Origin: a bacterium
GTDB lineage: Bacteria; JAHJDO01
Direction: 5' to 3'
Assembly: GCA_030671985.1 (NCBI GenBank)
Contig: DAOVHI010000092.1
Span: 1 to 5,947 of the forward strand
DNA length: 5,947 nucleotides
The notes beneath the pieces were generated by a model. That model was given only the letters and a program-made list of their open reading frames with translations. It made no database searches and was not told the DNA's origin. This document shows positions 1 to 5,088 of this stretch, one piece after another. Numbering within the stretch: position 1 is the first letter of the stretch; the number at the start of each line of letters is the position of its first letter. Made by a program: the position numbers and the translations under genes.

Positions 1-1
1 A

Positions 2-343
2 GCAATAGAGGAAATTGAAGCTGGTATCTCATTCAGAGATTTGATTATAGAAATAGTCACTCAGGAGGAGGAAGATTTAATCTCGGAAATAGTTAGCAAC
101 TCTCAAGATGTAGTTTCTGCAAAGGTTTCGAAAATATTAGAAGCAGAACCAACAATATATACTGAAGACGGGGAAGTAGACGCAGAAGCATTAACAGTTC
201 GGGTAAAACTTGAAGATTTAGATGATATCATAAGATTGCTTGGGGATTTAGTTGTTTCTGGACAATTTATTAGAGAAATAAGAGAGCAAAGCGCAGATAC
301 AAGAACTTTCAAGGAAAATTTTGAGAAATCCTATGAAAGTTGA
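2..343 (+). CDS. CheA-like histidine kinase fragment, 5' partial and 3' disrupted
   Basis: The frame is open from base 2, so the gene begins before the window. The TTG at 41 is only an internal codon. About 113 residues are visible. A stretch rich in acidic residues and Ile/Val is followed by LTVRVKLEDLDDIIRLLGDL and then VVSGQFIREI, encoded at roughly 209-280. That pattern (VRV..E.LD.....G.LV......) resembles the first helix of the CheA/PilL homodimerisation domain, which precedes the ATPase of chemotaxis-type kinases. Everything after about base 282 is probably not native, because from about 285 another frame reads as DEAD-box helicase. The last ~18 residues before the stop would then be out-of-frame noise. 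No HPt histidine or kinase N/G boxes are visible. The family assignment rests on one short motif and is tentative. The 3' disruption is better supported. Confidence 0.45.
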   Translation, partial: AIEEIEAGISFRDLIIEIVTQEEEDLISEIVSNSQDVVSAKVSKILEAEPTIYTEDGEVDAEALTVRVKLEDLDDIIRLLGDLVVSGQFIREIREQSADTRTFKENFEKSYES

Positions 344-989
344 CGTAAGTCCCATTTCCTCTACTGCGGAAACTATAAAGCAATATCTGTATTATACCAA
401 TAGATCAAGTAAAAAAGATTTGTTGTGCCACATACTTCAGGATAAAAAGATTGATCAGGTATTATTATTTTCCAGAACAAAACATGGTGCTGACAAAATA
501 GATCGTAACCTAAAAAAACATAAGATTAAGTCTGCAGCTATACATGGTGATAAAGCCCAAAATCAAAGACAAAAAGTCCTGGCGCAATTTAAAGCCGGAG
601 AAGTTAGAGTGTTGGTGGCAACGGATATTGCCGCAAGAGGTATTGATATTGACAAACTAAAATATGTCATAAATTATGATATACCGAATATAGCCGAAAC
701 ATATGTCCACAGGATAGGCAGGTCTGGTAGAGCAGGGGAGGAAGGTAATGCTATATCCCTTTGCGAACCTGAAGAAAATGCTTATATAAAAGACATCGAA
801 AAATTAATAGACCAGAAAATAGAACTTGTCAAAGAAAACCCTTATCCTCAAACAGAAAAACCAATGACAGTAAAAGAAAAAAAGGAATGGGACAAAGAGA
901 AACAACAAAGAAGACAAGAATATTTTGCCGCGAAGAATAAAAAACAAAATAGAACAAACTCATCAAGGTTTTCCAGACAATCCAGATGA
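285..989 (+). pseudogene. RhlE-type DEAD-box RNA helicase, C-terminal lobe only
   Basis: This is the second RecA-like lobe of an ATP-dependent RNA helicase, the kind that unwinds RNA in ribosome assembly or decay. Counting from the TTG at 321, motif IV (VLLFSRTKHGADK) is at residues 47-59, IHGDKAQNQR at 74-83, motif V (VLVATDIAARGID) at 97-109 and motif VI (YVHRIGRSGRAG) at 128-139. A lysine/arginine-rich tail follows, as is usual in RhlE proteins. Family homology starts before the TTG: the frame is open after a TAA at 279-281, and AQIQELSRKILRNP from 291 matches the segment just after motif III. The Q motif, Walker A, DEAD and SAT motifs are all absent, so it cannot hydrolyse ATP alone. Full-length relatives are about 400 residues, against about 230 here. 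An AGGA at 312-315 could let the TTG at 321 or ATG at 333 initiate, so a fragment may still be made. Confidence 0.85.
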
Positions 990-992
990 TGC

Positions 993-1030
993 TAACACAC
1001 CGCGCCTGATCGGCAGTGTTAACTTATTTT
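993..1030 (+). terminator. Candidate intrinsic terminator after the helicase fragment
   Basis: TAACAC (993-998) pairs perfectly with GTGTTA (1016-1021). Across a small bulge an inner CCG/CGG stem (1000-1002 with 1011-1013) closes an 8-base loop. A T-rich run (1024-1030) follows. It begins four bases after the helicase stop, the expected place for a rho-independent terminator. The outer stem is AT-rich, so strength is uncertain. The rest of the gap to 1120 holds no gene and no promoter I could defend. Confidence 0.5.
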
Positions 1031-1135
1031 TGCACATTTTTCTTGATATCTTGGTTAAATAATGGGATGCTGTGTTGAAATAACGTCAAGCATTCAGTAA
1101 TTAATGTTCGATAAATAAAAAAGGAGAGAAACTAA

Positions 1136-1396
1136 ATGATTAAATTTGCAAACCATTCATCCCTTGGCAGAGGAGACCATATCTTGGTCAAGAAGTTGAT
1201 TAAAATTGGTCCTAGTCATTCTAAGTATAAAGAGGGTGCGGACAATAAATATTTTGTTACTAAAGGTAGGATTGAGAAGTCACCTTTAGGTTATTACCAC
1301 TTTTTTGAACCTGAAACTAACGAGCTCAATCCATCATTCAAAAATGATGATTTAGAGAAATTGAAAGAAGTTGTTCGAAAACATTTAGATAAATAA
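1136..1396 (+). CDS. Small basic protein of unknown function (86 aa)
   Basis: I do not recognise this protein. It is reported as real because its ATG is preceded by a strong Shine-Dalgarno AAGGAG (1121-1126, nine bases before the start), it fills a region with no competing frame, and its composition looks protein-like. It is lysine-rich, with no signal peptide, membrane segment or cysteine. An aromatic segment (LGYYHFFEPE, about residues 51-60) sits in the middle. The end (LEKLKEVVRKHLDK) looks like a charged amphipathic helix. This suggests a small soluble cytoplasmic protein. The next small gene starts 31 bases downstream on the same strand with no terminator between, so the two may share a transcript. 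The helicase fragment upstream is separated by a candidate terminator, so this gene probably has its own promoter, which I could not identify. Confidence 0.65.
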   Translation: MIKFANHSSLGRGDHILVKKLIKIGPSHSKYKEGADNKYFVTKGRIEKSPLGYYHFFEPETNELNPSFKNDDLEKLKEVVRKHLDK

Positions 1397-1427
1397 AAAA
1401 TAGATACTAAACGAAGAGAGCTCATTT

Positions 1428-1622
1428 ATGCATTGGATTATAATACATATTATATCAACTTTTATTTTGGTATTTGTAAATTTTATTTTTAAGACACGAT
1501 TATGGAAAATTGGAATAACATATCAAGACGGCGATCTTATGGGTGTTATCGGACATTTTTTATACCTTTGGGTTATTTTTACAGTTCTACTTTTACCTAT
1601 TGGTTATTTTTTCTTTAGGTGA
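1428..1622 (+). CDS. Small membrane protein with two predicted helices (64 aa)
   Basis: The function is unknown. The translation is dominated by two hydrophobic segments, at about residues 3-20 (IIIHIISTFILVFVNFIF) and 42-62 (HFLYLWVIFTVLLLPIGYFF). They are joined by a short polar loop with KTRLWK and YQDGD. This suggests a helical hairpin in the cytoplasmic membrane. The basic KTRLWK after helix 1 and the lone terminal Arg would, by the positive-inside rule, favour the loop on the cytoplasmic side, though this is weak. The ATG follows a purine-rich GAAGAGAG (1413-1420) at seven bases, an acceptable but non-canonical ribosome site. It lies 31 bases after the preceding small gene and may be co-transcribed with it. 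AT-rich sequence can give hydrophobic open frames by chance, so reality is likely but not certain. Confidence 0.55.
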   Translation: MHWIIIHIISTFILVFVNFIFKTRLWKIGITYQDGDLMGVIGHFLYLWVIFTVLLLPIGYFFFR

Positions 1623-1728
1623 TTACAAATACGGGATATACATTGAGAAATGTTGATGAATTTATAGATTAATTATAAAAACACTCAATACCTGTAGGTT
1701 GTCCTGAACGAAATCTTAAAAAATAAAA

Positions 1729-2268
1729 ATGAATAAATTCCCCACGAGAAAACCAATCAGATTGAAAGAATATGATTATTCTACGGCAGGGTATTATTAT
1801 GTAACGATTTGTACGAGAAACAGAGAAAATACATTTGGAAAATATGAAAATGTTGTAGGGGCGCTGCTTGCCTGCGCCCGCATAGAATTATCGATAATTG
1901 GGAAAATTATCGATAAACAATGGAACGATATAAAAAATCAATATGACAATGTCGAATTAGATCAATATATTATTATGCCAAACCATATTCATGGTATTCT
2001 AATTATAAACAAGCGGGAGGGGGCAAGCCCCTCCCCTACAATTTCTCAAATTATCCGTTCGTTCAAATCAAAATCCGCCCTTGAATATGTCAAATACATT
2101 AACGATAATAATTTGAATATTTCTGGCAAAATATGGCAAAGATCGTTTTATGATCATGTGATTCGAAACAAACAATCGCTAAACGCAATACGTGAATACA
2201 TTTCAAATAATCCATTGAAATGGGATGATGACGAAAATAATATCAAAAATAACAGATTAACGGGCTGA
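1729..2268 (+). CDS. REP-associated tyrosine transposase (RAYT, Y1/HUH family)
   Basis: This is a single-strand DNA endonuclease of the IS200/IS605-like Y1 superfamily. Known RAYTs bind and cut REP hairpins tagged GTAG and are thought to spread them. The N-terminal strand GYYYVTICTRNRENTFG (21-37) is typical. The metal-binding HUH motif is H86-I-H88 in MPNHIHGIL. IIRSFKS is at 108-114, WQRSFYDHVIR at 136-146, and the probable nucleophile is Y157 in REYISNNPLKW. All catalytic elements and a usual length (179 aa) are present, so it looks intact. Residues 43-51 and about 95-104 are encoded by two REP-like hairpins. The first looks like an insertion of about seven residues relative to ordinary relatives. 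The ATG has no Shine-Dalgarno, only an A-rich leader. No IS ends are evident, which fits a single-copy domesticated RAYT. The flavoprotein gene starts 18 bases after its stop. Confidence 0.9.
   Translation: MNKFPTRKPIRLKEYDYSTAGYYYVTICTRNRENTFGKYENVVGALLACARIELSIIGKIIDKQWNDIKNQYDNVELDQYIIMPNHIHGILIINKREGASPSPTISQIIRSFKSKSALEYVKYINDNNLNISGKIWQRSFYDHVIRNKQSLNAIREYISNNPLKWDDDENNIKNNRLTG
1855..1881 (+). repeat. REP-like hairpin 1, GTAG-tagged, inside the RAYT gene
   Basis: This 27-base unit starts with GTAGGGG and ends CCCGC. A perfect 6-bp stem GGGCGC/GCGCCC (1859-1864 with 1874-1879) is continued, past one T/T mismatch, by a G-C pair closing a CTTGC loop. The 5' GTAG beside an imperfect palindrome is the hallmark of REP units recognised by RAYT proteins. 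It is exactly nine codons of the transposase frame (V43 to R51) and a sharp GC island in an AT-rich gene. It matches the unit at 2013-2039, read in reverse, at 21 of 27 positions. Confidence 0.8.
1888..1916. repeat. Perfect 12-bp-arm inverted repeat inside the RAYT gene
   Basis: TTATCGATAATT (1888-1899) is the exact reverse complement of 1905-1916, with a five-base GGGAA spacer. It begins six bases after the first REP-like unit but is AT-rich and has no GTAG tag, so it is a different kind of palindrome. It encodes LSIIGKIIDK, a segment whose GKI is normal in RAYT proteins, so the symmetry may have arisen within coding sequence. Confidence 0.75.
2013..2039 (-). repeat. REP-like hairpin 2, inverted copy inside the RAYT gene
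   Basis: Read on the minus strand, this 27-base unit starts GTAGGGG, has the loop CTTGC and ends CCCGC, as in unit 1. Its stem is a perfect 8 bp, GGGAGGGG (2015-2022) with CCCCTCCC (2028-2035). Two stem pairs differ from unit 1 in a compensated way (C-G versus A-T, and C-G versus G-C). On the coding strand it gives REGASPSP, just before the conserved FKS segment. Together with unit 1 it forms an inverted pair, REPIN/BIME-like but with about 130 bases between. Confidence 0.8.
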
Positions 2269-2286
2269 CCACTACTAATTTAAATA

Positions 2287-3573
2287 ATGTTACAAAATCA
2301 ATACGACATTGTCATTATCGGCGCGGGTCCGGCAGGTTTAATTGCGGCTATTGAGAGCTATAAATCTTCCAGAAAGATATTAATTCTTGAAAAGATGCAT
2401 AAACCTGCGCTGAAACTGAAAATTTCAGGAAAGGGACGATGCAACATTACCAACGATGCCGAATTAGGGGATTTTATTTCGCATTTTGGCAAGAACGGAA
2501 GGTTCCTGAAATTCGCTTTCGCGAATTTTTTCAATACAGATCTTATCAAATACTTTGGAAAGCTGGGCGTTCGGTTTAAGCTTGAACGAGGAGGGCGTTA
2601 CTTCCCGCAGAACGATGATGCAGGAGAGATTGCAAAAGTTTTGCTTGATAAAGTACAATCGCTGAATATTCCAATTTCTACTAATTCAGAAGTAATTAGT
2701 ATTACAAAGTTACCAGATAATAATTTTGTTATTGCAGTTAATAAGAAAGGGCTTGCAGGTAATAGAAATACTCAACGCATTCAAATAAAAGCGGACAAGG
2801 TTGTGCTTGCAGCCGGAGGCAAATCATATCCCAGAACCGGTTCAAACGGAGCAGGATTTAAACTGGCATCTCAGCTTGGGCATGCAATTACACCTGTTTC
2901 TCCGTCTCTTGTACCCATTGAAACTAAGGGCAATACTGCAAAAAATCTTCATGGATTGAGCTTGAAAAATGTAAAAGCGCAGGTGTGGCGCGGAAACAAA
3001 AAGGTTGATGAACGATTTGGTGAAATGGTGTTTACTGATTTTGGGCTCTCGGGTCCGATAATTCTTTCTCTGAGTAAAACTGTTGTAAAACTTGTTAATA
3101 ATAAAGAGAAGGTGTTTATTTCCATAGATTTAAAACCTGCTCTTGATCACAAAATGCTTGAGCGAAGAATAATAAGGGAAATAGATGAGCACAGCAAACA
3201 AGGGTTTAAAAATTTGTTAAAAAAACTGCTTCCGGAAAAACTGGTTTCTGTGTTTGTTAAGAAATTAGAGATTCCGGAAGAAAAACAGCTGAGCCGAATT
3301 AATTCTGAAGAACGTAAAAAGTTAAGGATACTACTAAAAGAGTTTCAATTTGAAGTAATAGGTTACAGGTCATTTAATCATGCCATTGTAACATCCGGCG
3401 GAATTTGCATAAAAGAGATCAATTCCCAAACAATGGAATCAAAACTTGTTAAAGGCCTATATTTTGCAGGCGAGATCATTGACATTGATGCCGATACAGG
3501 GGGATTTAACCTGCAGGCCGCTTTTTCAACAGGATGGATTGCAGGGAAAAACGCGGTTCACGCTCTTGGATGA
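2287..3573 (+). CDS. BaiN/YhiN (HI0933-type) NAD(P)/FAD-dependent oxidoreductase
   Basis: This is a cytoplasmic flavoprotein of the HI0933/YhiN/BaiN family. Most members have no proven substrate; BaiN of a bile-acid-converting Clostridium is an exception, so no specific reaction is claimed. The N-terminal dinucleotide fold has GAGPAG at 12-17, and E35 ends the second strand, the usual ribose-binding acid. The family signature GKGRCNITN is at 48-56, AAGGKSYPRTGSNGAGF at 175-191, and the C-terminal FAD-contact block FAGEIIDIDADTGGFNLQAA at about 393-412. At 428 residues it is full length (relatives are about 390-430) and nothing essential is missing. The first ATG places the FAD motif at the expected distance but has no Shine-Dalgarno. 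It follows the RAYT by 18 bases and may share its transcript. Its last 16 bases overlap the end of the oppositely oriented recombinase gene. Confidence 0.92.
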   Translation: MLQNQYDIVIIGAGPAGLIAAIESYKSSRKILILEKMHKPALKLKISGKGRCNITNDAELGDFISHFGKNGRFLKFAFANFFNTDLIKYFGKLGVRFKLERGGRYFPQNDDAGEIAKVLLDKVQSLNIPISTNSEVISITKLPDNNFVIAVNKKGLAGNRNTQRIQIKADKVVLAAGGKSYPRTGSNGAGFKLASQLGHAITPVSPSLVPIETKGNTAKNLHGLSLKNVKAQVWRGNKKVDERFGEMVFTDFGLSGPIILSLSKTVVKLVNNKEKVFISIDLKPALDHKMLERRIIREIDEHSKQGFKNLLKKLLPEKLVSVFVKKLEIPEEKQLSRINSEERKKLRILLKEFQFEVIGYRSFNHAIVTSGGICIKEINSQTMESKLVKGLYFAGEIIDIDADTGGFNLQAAFSTGWIAGKNAVHALG

Positions 3574-4472
3574 GCTTTTTTATACGTTCTCTTTAGTTTT
3601 TCAGGTGTAAGATGAGTGTATATTTGTGTTGTTGATAAACTTACATGTCCAAGCAGTTCCTGTACAGATCTGAGATCAGCGCCGGCATCCAAAAGATGCG
3701 TTGCGAAACTATGTCTAAAAGTATGCGGAGTGATCCCTAATGTTTTCGGAATTCCAATAATATGTTTACGCACAATTCTCTCAACACTTCTTGCAGTAAG
3801 TCTGCCTCCCCATTTATCAAGAAACAATGCTTGTCTATCCTTAGTTATGTCAGGCTTTTTATTATTAAGCAATGTGTCTCTAATATCGGAATATCTGTTT
3901 ATTACATCCAGAGCCATGTCCCCAATGGGAACAATGCGCTGCTTGTTTCCTTTTCCCTTAACTTTTATGGTTCCGCCGCCAAAATCTATGTCGCGGATAT
4001 TAAGATATGTAAGTTCTCCAACTCTTATGCCGGTTGAATAGAGTGTTTCAAATATAGCCCTGTCTCTTATCCCTAATATATCGTTTTTATCTGGTTTTTC
4101 TATTAATTTAATCATATTTTCTACAGTAAGAAATTCCGGCAATTTTTTATCGGCTTTCGGAGTAGAAACAGCCAGTGTTGGATTTGTTTTTTGATATCCT
4201 TCTCTTACAAGGAACTTAAAAAAAGACCTGATCACAGCAAGCTTTCTTCCGATGGATTTATTTGAGCAGCCTTTGTTTTGCAGATGCGCTAGAAATTTTC
4301 TTATAGTTCTGTGCGTAATGTTTTCCAATTCTTCTTTATCTATTTCTAAGAATTTCAGGAATTGCCCGATGTCAGATGAGTAAGCTTTTATAGTATATTC
4401 AGATACATTGCGCTCAATTTCCAGGTATGTAATAAATTTTTGAACATTCGAATTTCCAATTTTAATTGGCAT
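3558..4472 (-). CDS. xerC: XerC-like tyrosine recombinase
   Basis: This is a site-specific recombinase of the XerC/XerD type, which resolves chromosome dimers at dif by a 3'-phosphotyrosine mechanism. Residues 1-95 form the SAM-like core-binding domain (VQKFITYLEIERNVSEYTIK...). The catalytic domain follows with every active-site residue: R150 (TGIRVGEL), K174 (VKGKGNKQRIVP), H250 and R253 (HTFRHSFATHLL), H276 (ELLGHVSLSTTQ) and nucleophile Y285 (QIYTHLTPEKLK). The length of 304 is normal. The end YKKAHPRA favours XerC, since XerD usually ends near HHPRG. The ATG at 4472 overlaps the upstream gene by 11 bp. An AGGA at 4479-4476 lies only three bases before it, so translational coupling is likely. 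A phage or integron integrase is possible, but its compact size and lack of phage neighbours argue for the housekeeping role. No dif-like site was recognised in the window. Confidence 0.9.
   Translation of the reverse strand: MPIKIGNSNVQKFITYLEIERNVSEYTIKAYSSDIGQFLKFLEIDKEELENITHRTIRKFLAHLQNKGCSNKSIGRKLAVIRSFFKFLVREGYQKTNPTLAVSTPKADKKLPEFLTVENMIKLIEKPDKNDILGIRDRAIFETLYSTGIRVGELTYLNIRDIDFGGGTIKVKGKGNKQRIVPIGDMALDVINRYSDIRDTLLNNKKPDITKDRQALFLDKWGGRLTARSVERIVRKHIIGIPKTLGITPHTFRHSFATHLLDAGADLRSVQELLGHVSLSTTQIYTHLTPEKLKRTYKKAHPRA
3562..3581 (+). terminator. Weak terminator-like hairpin at the end of the flavoprotein gene
   Basis: GCTC (3562-3565) pairs with GAGC (3572-3575) across a six-base loop, followed by six Ts (3576-3581). 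It spans the flavoprotein stop codon, a plausible site for ending plus-strand transcription. The stem is only four pairs and lies inside the overlapping recombinase gene, so this is a marginal call. Confidence 0.3.
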
Positions 4473-4935
4473 ATGTCCTGATTTTTATTTTATTGGAATT
4501 CTCGACATAAAACACATCTGCTATCAGTGCCTTGGATTTCTTATATCCGATCCACTTTATCCTTATAAAAAATGAATCAGTCTGCATATTTTTAGAAGCT
4601 GACCACCACCACCTCTCCATTTCCGCAATAGCTTTTGGAGAATGGTTTTTAACCAGATCTCTAAATTTTGAATCAACAAAAATTTCTATGAAACCAATCT
4701 TCTTATTAACGCGTATTTCAATGATATATTCACTACTATCATATAATGCGCGCGCAGTTTTTTTATCATTCTTCGTAATCCCGCGCCATCTTGGCATGCG
4801 TGGAGTTACTATACTTGCATCCTTGCTTGTCCGCTCATGCAAACCGACCGATATCTGTTCTTTTTCTTTGCAAAAAGCCGGATGTGCCGCGAACAGGATT
4901 AGCAGAAACAGAACTATGGTGTTCAGTGTTCTCAT
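4462..4935 (-). CDS. Secreted protein of unknown function (157 aa)
   Basis: No family is recognised. The ATG at 4935 is chosen because GGGGAG (4948-4943) lies seven bases upstream and the protein then begins as a clean signal peptide. The longer frame from GTG at 4959 would add eight residues that include the ribosome site. MRTLN is followed by a hydrophobic core IVLFLLILFAA (7-17) and a likely signal peptidase I cut after A20 or C22. PAFC is not a good lipobox, so a lipoprotein is less likely. The mature part of about 135 residues is basic, with RMPRWRG (46-52), alternating strands such as YIIEIRV and GFIEIFVDS, an odd WWW (109-111) and FFIRIKWIG (122-130). This suggests a small periplasmic or exported beta-rich domain. 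It has its own promoter and overlaps xerC by 11 bp, so the two are co-expressed, although no functional link to recombination is evident. Confidence 0.75.
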   Translation of the reverse strand: MRTLNTIVLFLLILFAAHPAFCKEKEQISVGLHERTSKDASIVTPRMPRWRGITKNDKKTARALYDSSEYIIEIRVNKKIGFIEIFVDSKFRDLVKNHSPKAIAEMERWWWSASKNMQTDSFFIRIKWIGYKKSKALIADVFYVENSNKIKIRTYAN

Positions 4936-4942
4936 ATGATTT

Positions 4943-4948
4943 CTCCCC
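4943..4948 (-). promoter_or_regulatory. Ribosome binding site fixing the start of the secreted protein
   Basis: On the minus strand this reads GGGGAG, seven bases before ATG 4935. It rules in that ATG over the in-frame GTG at 4959, whose reading frame would run through this site. Confidence 0.7.
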
Positions 4949-4968
4949 GAGATATTCACTCTCTACCC

Positions 4969-4997
4969 ATTATATATCAGCAGCATAATGGAAACAA
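4969..4997 (-). promoter_or_regulatory. Sigma70-type promoter for the secreted protein-xerC operon
   Basis: On the minus strand there is a perfect -10 TATAAT (4974-4969) and a weak -35 TTGTTT (4997-4992) at the optimal 17-base spacing. Transcription would start near 4962, leaving a leader of about 27 bases that holds the GGGGAG ribosome site. It is divergent from the regulator promoter, whose -35 begins 17 bases away. Confidence 0.6.
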
Positions 4998-5013
4998 ATT
5001 AAAAAATTAATTC

Positions 5014-5042
5014 TTGACATCCGAAACCTCTTGTCGTATTCT
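5014..5042 (+). promoter_or_regulatory. Sigma70-type promoter for the regulator-fucose synthase operon
   Basis: A perfect -35 TTGACA (5014-5019) is followed, after exactly 17 bases, by -10 TATTCT (5037-5042, four of six). The start point would be near 5049 and the leader about 40 bases. The -10 lies entirely inside the left arm of the palindrome at 5036-5071, so a bound protein would block polymerase. The same TTG could be misread as a start codon for a longer regulator frame. Confidence 0.75.
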
Positions 5043-5071
5043 ACGTTTAGAATGTTCTGAACGTAGAATAC
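5036..5071. promoter_or_regulatory. 36-bp palindromic operator over -10 and transcription start
   Basis: GTATTCTACGTT (5036-5047) is exactly complementary to 5060-5071. The interior continues as AGAA-TG-TTCT (5049-5058). Only the pair 5048/5059 breaks the symmetry. It can also be read as two tandem 14-bp sites TTCT-N6-AGAA (5039-5052 and 5055-5068) separated by two bases, as for two dimers bound side by side. Its position between the promoter core and the regulator gene makes autoregulation by that regulator the simplest inference. As RNA it would also form a strong leader hairpin. Confidence 0.8.
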
Positions 5072-5073
5072 AT

Positions 5074-5079
5074 AGGAAG
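5074..5079 (+). promoter_or_regulatory. Ribosome binding site of the regulator gene
   Basis: AGGAAG lies nine bases before ATG 5089 and three bases after the operator palindrome. It supports ATG 5089 as the start. The in-frame TTG at 5083 is only three bases away from it. Confidence 0.55.
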
Positions 5080-5088
5080 CGCTTGGTT

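Noticed and set aside
103-312. Minus-strand 69-codon frame opposite the CheA-like fragment
   Set aside because: It is Ser/Thr-rich antisense of an acidic coding frame, with no ribosome site.
1643-1679. Possible promoters for the RAYT, such as TTGAGA (1643) with TAGATT (1665), or TTGATG (1653) with TATAAA (1674)
   Set aside because: The region is so AT-rich that several poor combinations appear, and the spacers (16 and 15) and matches do not single one out.
1694-1710. GTAG at 1694-1697 upstream of the RAYT as a third REP unit
   Set aside because: The following sequence does not fold into a GC-rich hairpin and lacks the CTTGC loop and CCCGC tail shared by the two units within the gene.
3616-4041. 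Plus-strand open frames of 141 and 91 codons opposite xerC
   Set aside because: They are antisense shadows of a gene with all five kinds of catalytic residue in place, and they have Cys/Ser-rich translations typical of reverse-complement noise.
4456-4469. CCAATT-TT-AATTGG inverted repeat at the secreted protein/xerC overlap
   Set aside because: It is short and AT-rich, and lies entirely within coding sequence of both genes, so chance is an adequate explanation.
4936-4959. GTG start at 4959 for the secreted protein
   Set aside because: It would translate the GGGGAG ribosome site and add polar residues before an otherwise clean signal peptide starting at ATG 4935.
4532-4988. Plus-strand open frames of 135 and 65 codons opposite the secreted protein
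   Set aside because: The minus-strand frame has a promoter, a ribosome site and a signal peptide, while the plus-strand frames have none and look like antisense shadows.
5014-5088. N-terminal extension of the regulator from TTG 5014
   Set aside because: That TTG is the -35 box, and the extension would translate the -10 and the operator palindrome. ATG 5089 has its own ribosome site and gives a normal family length.
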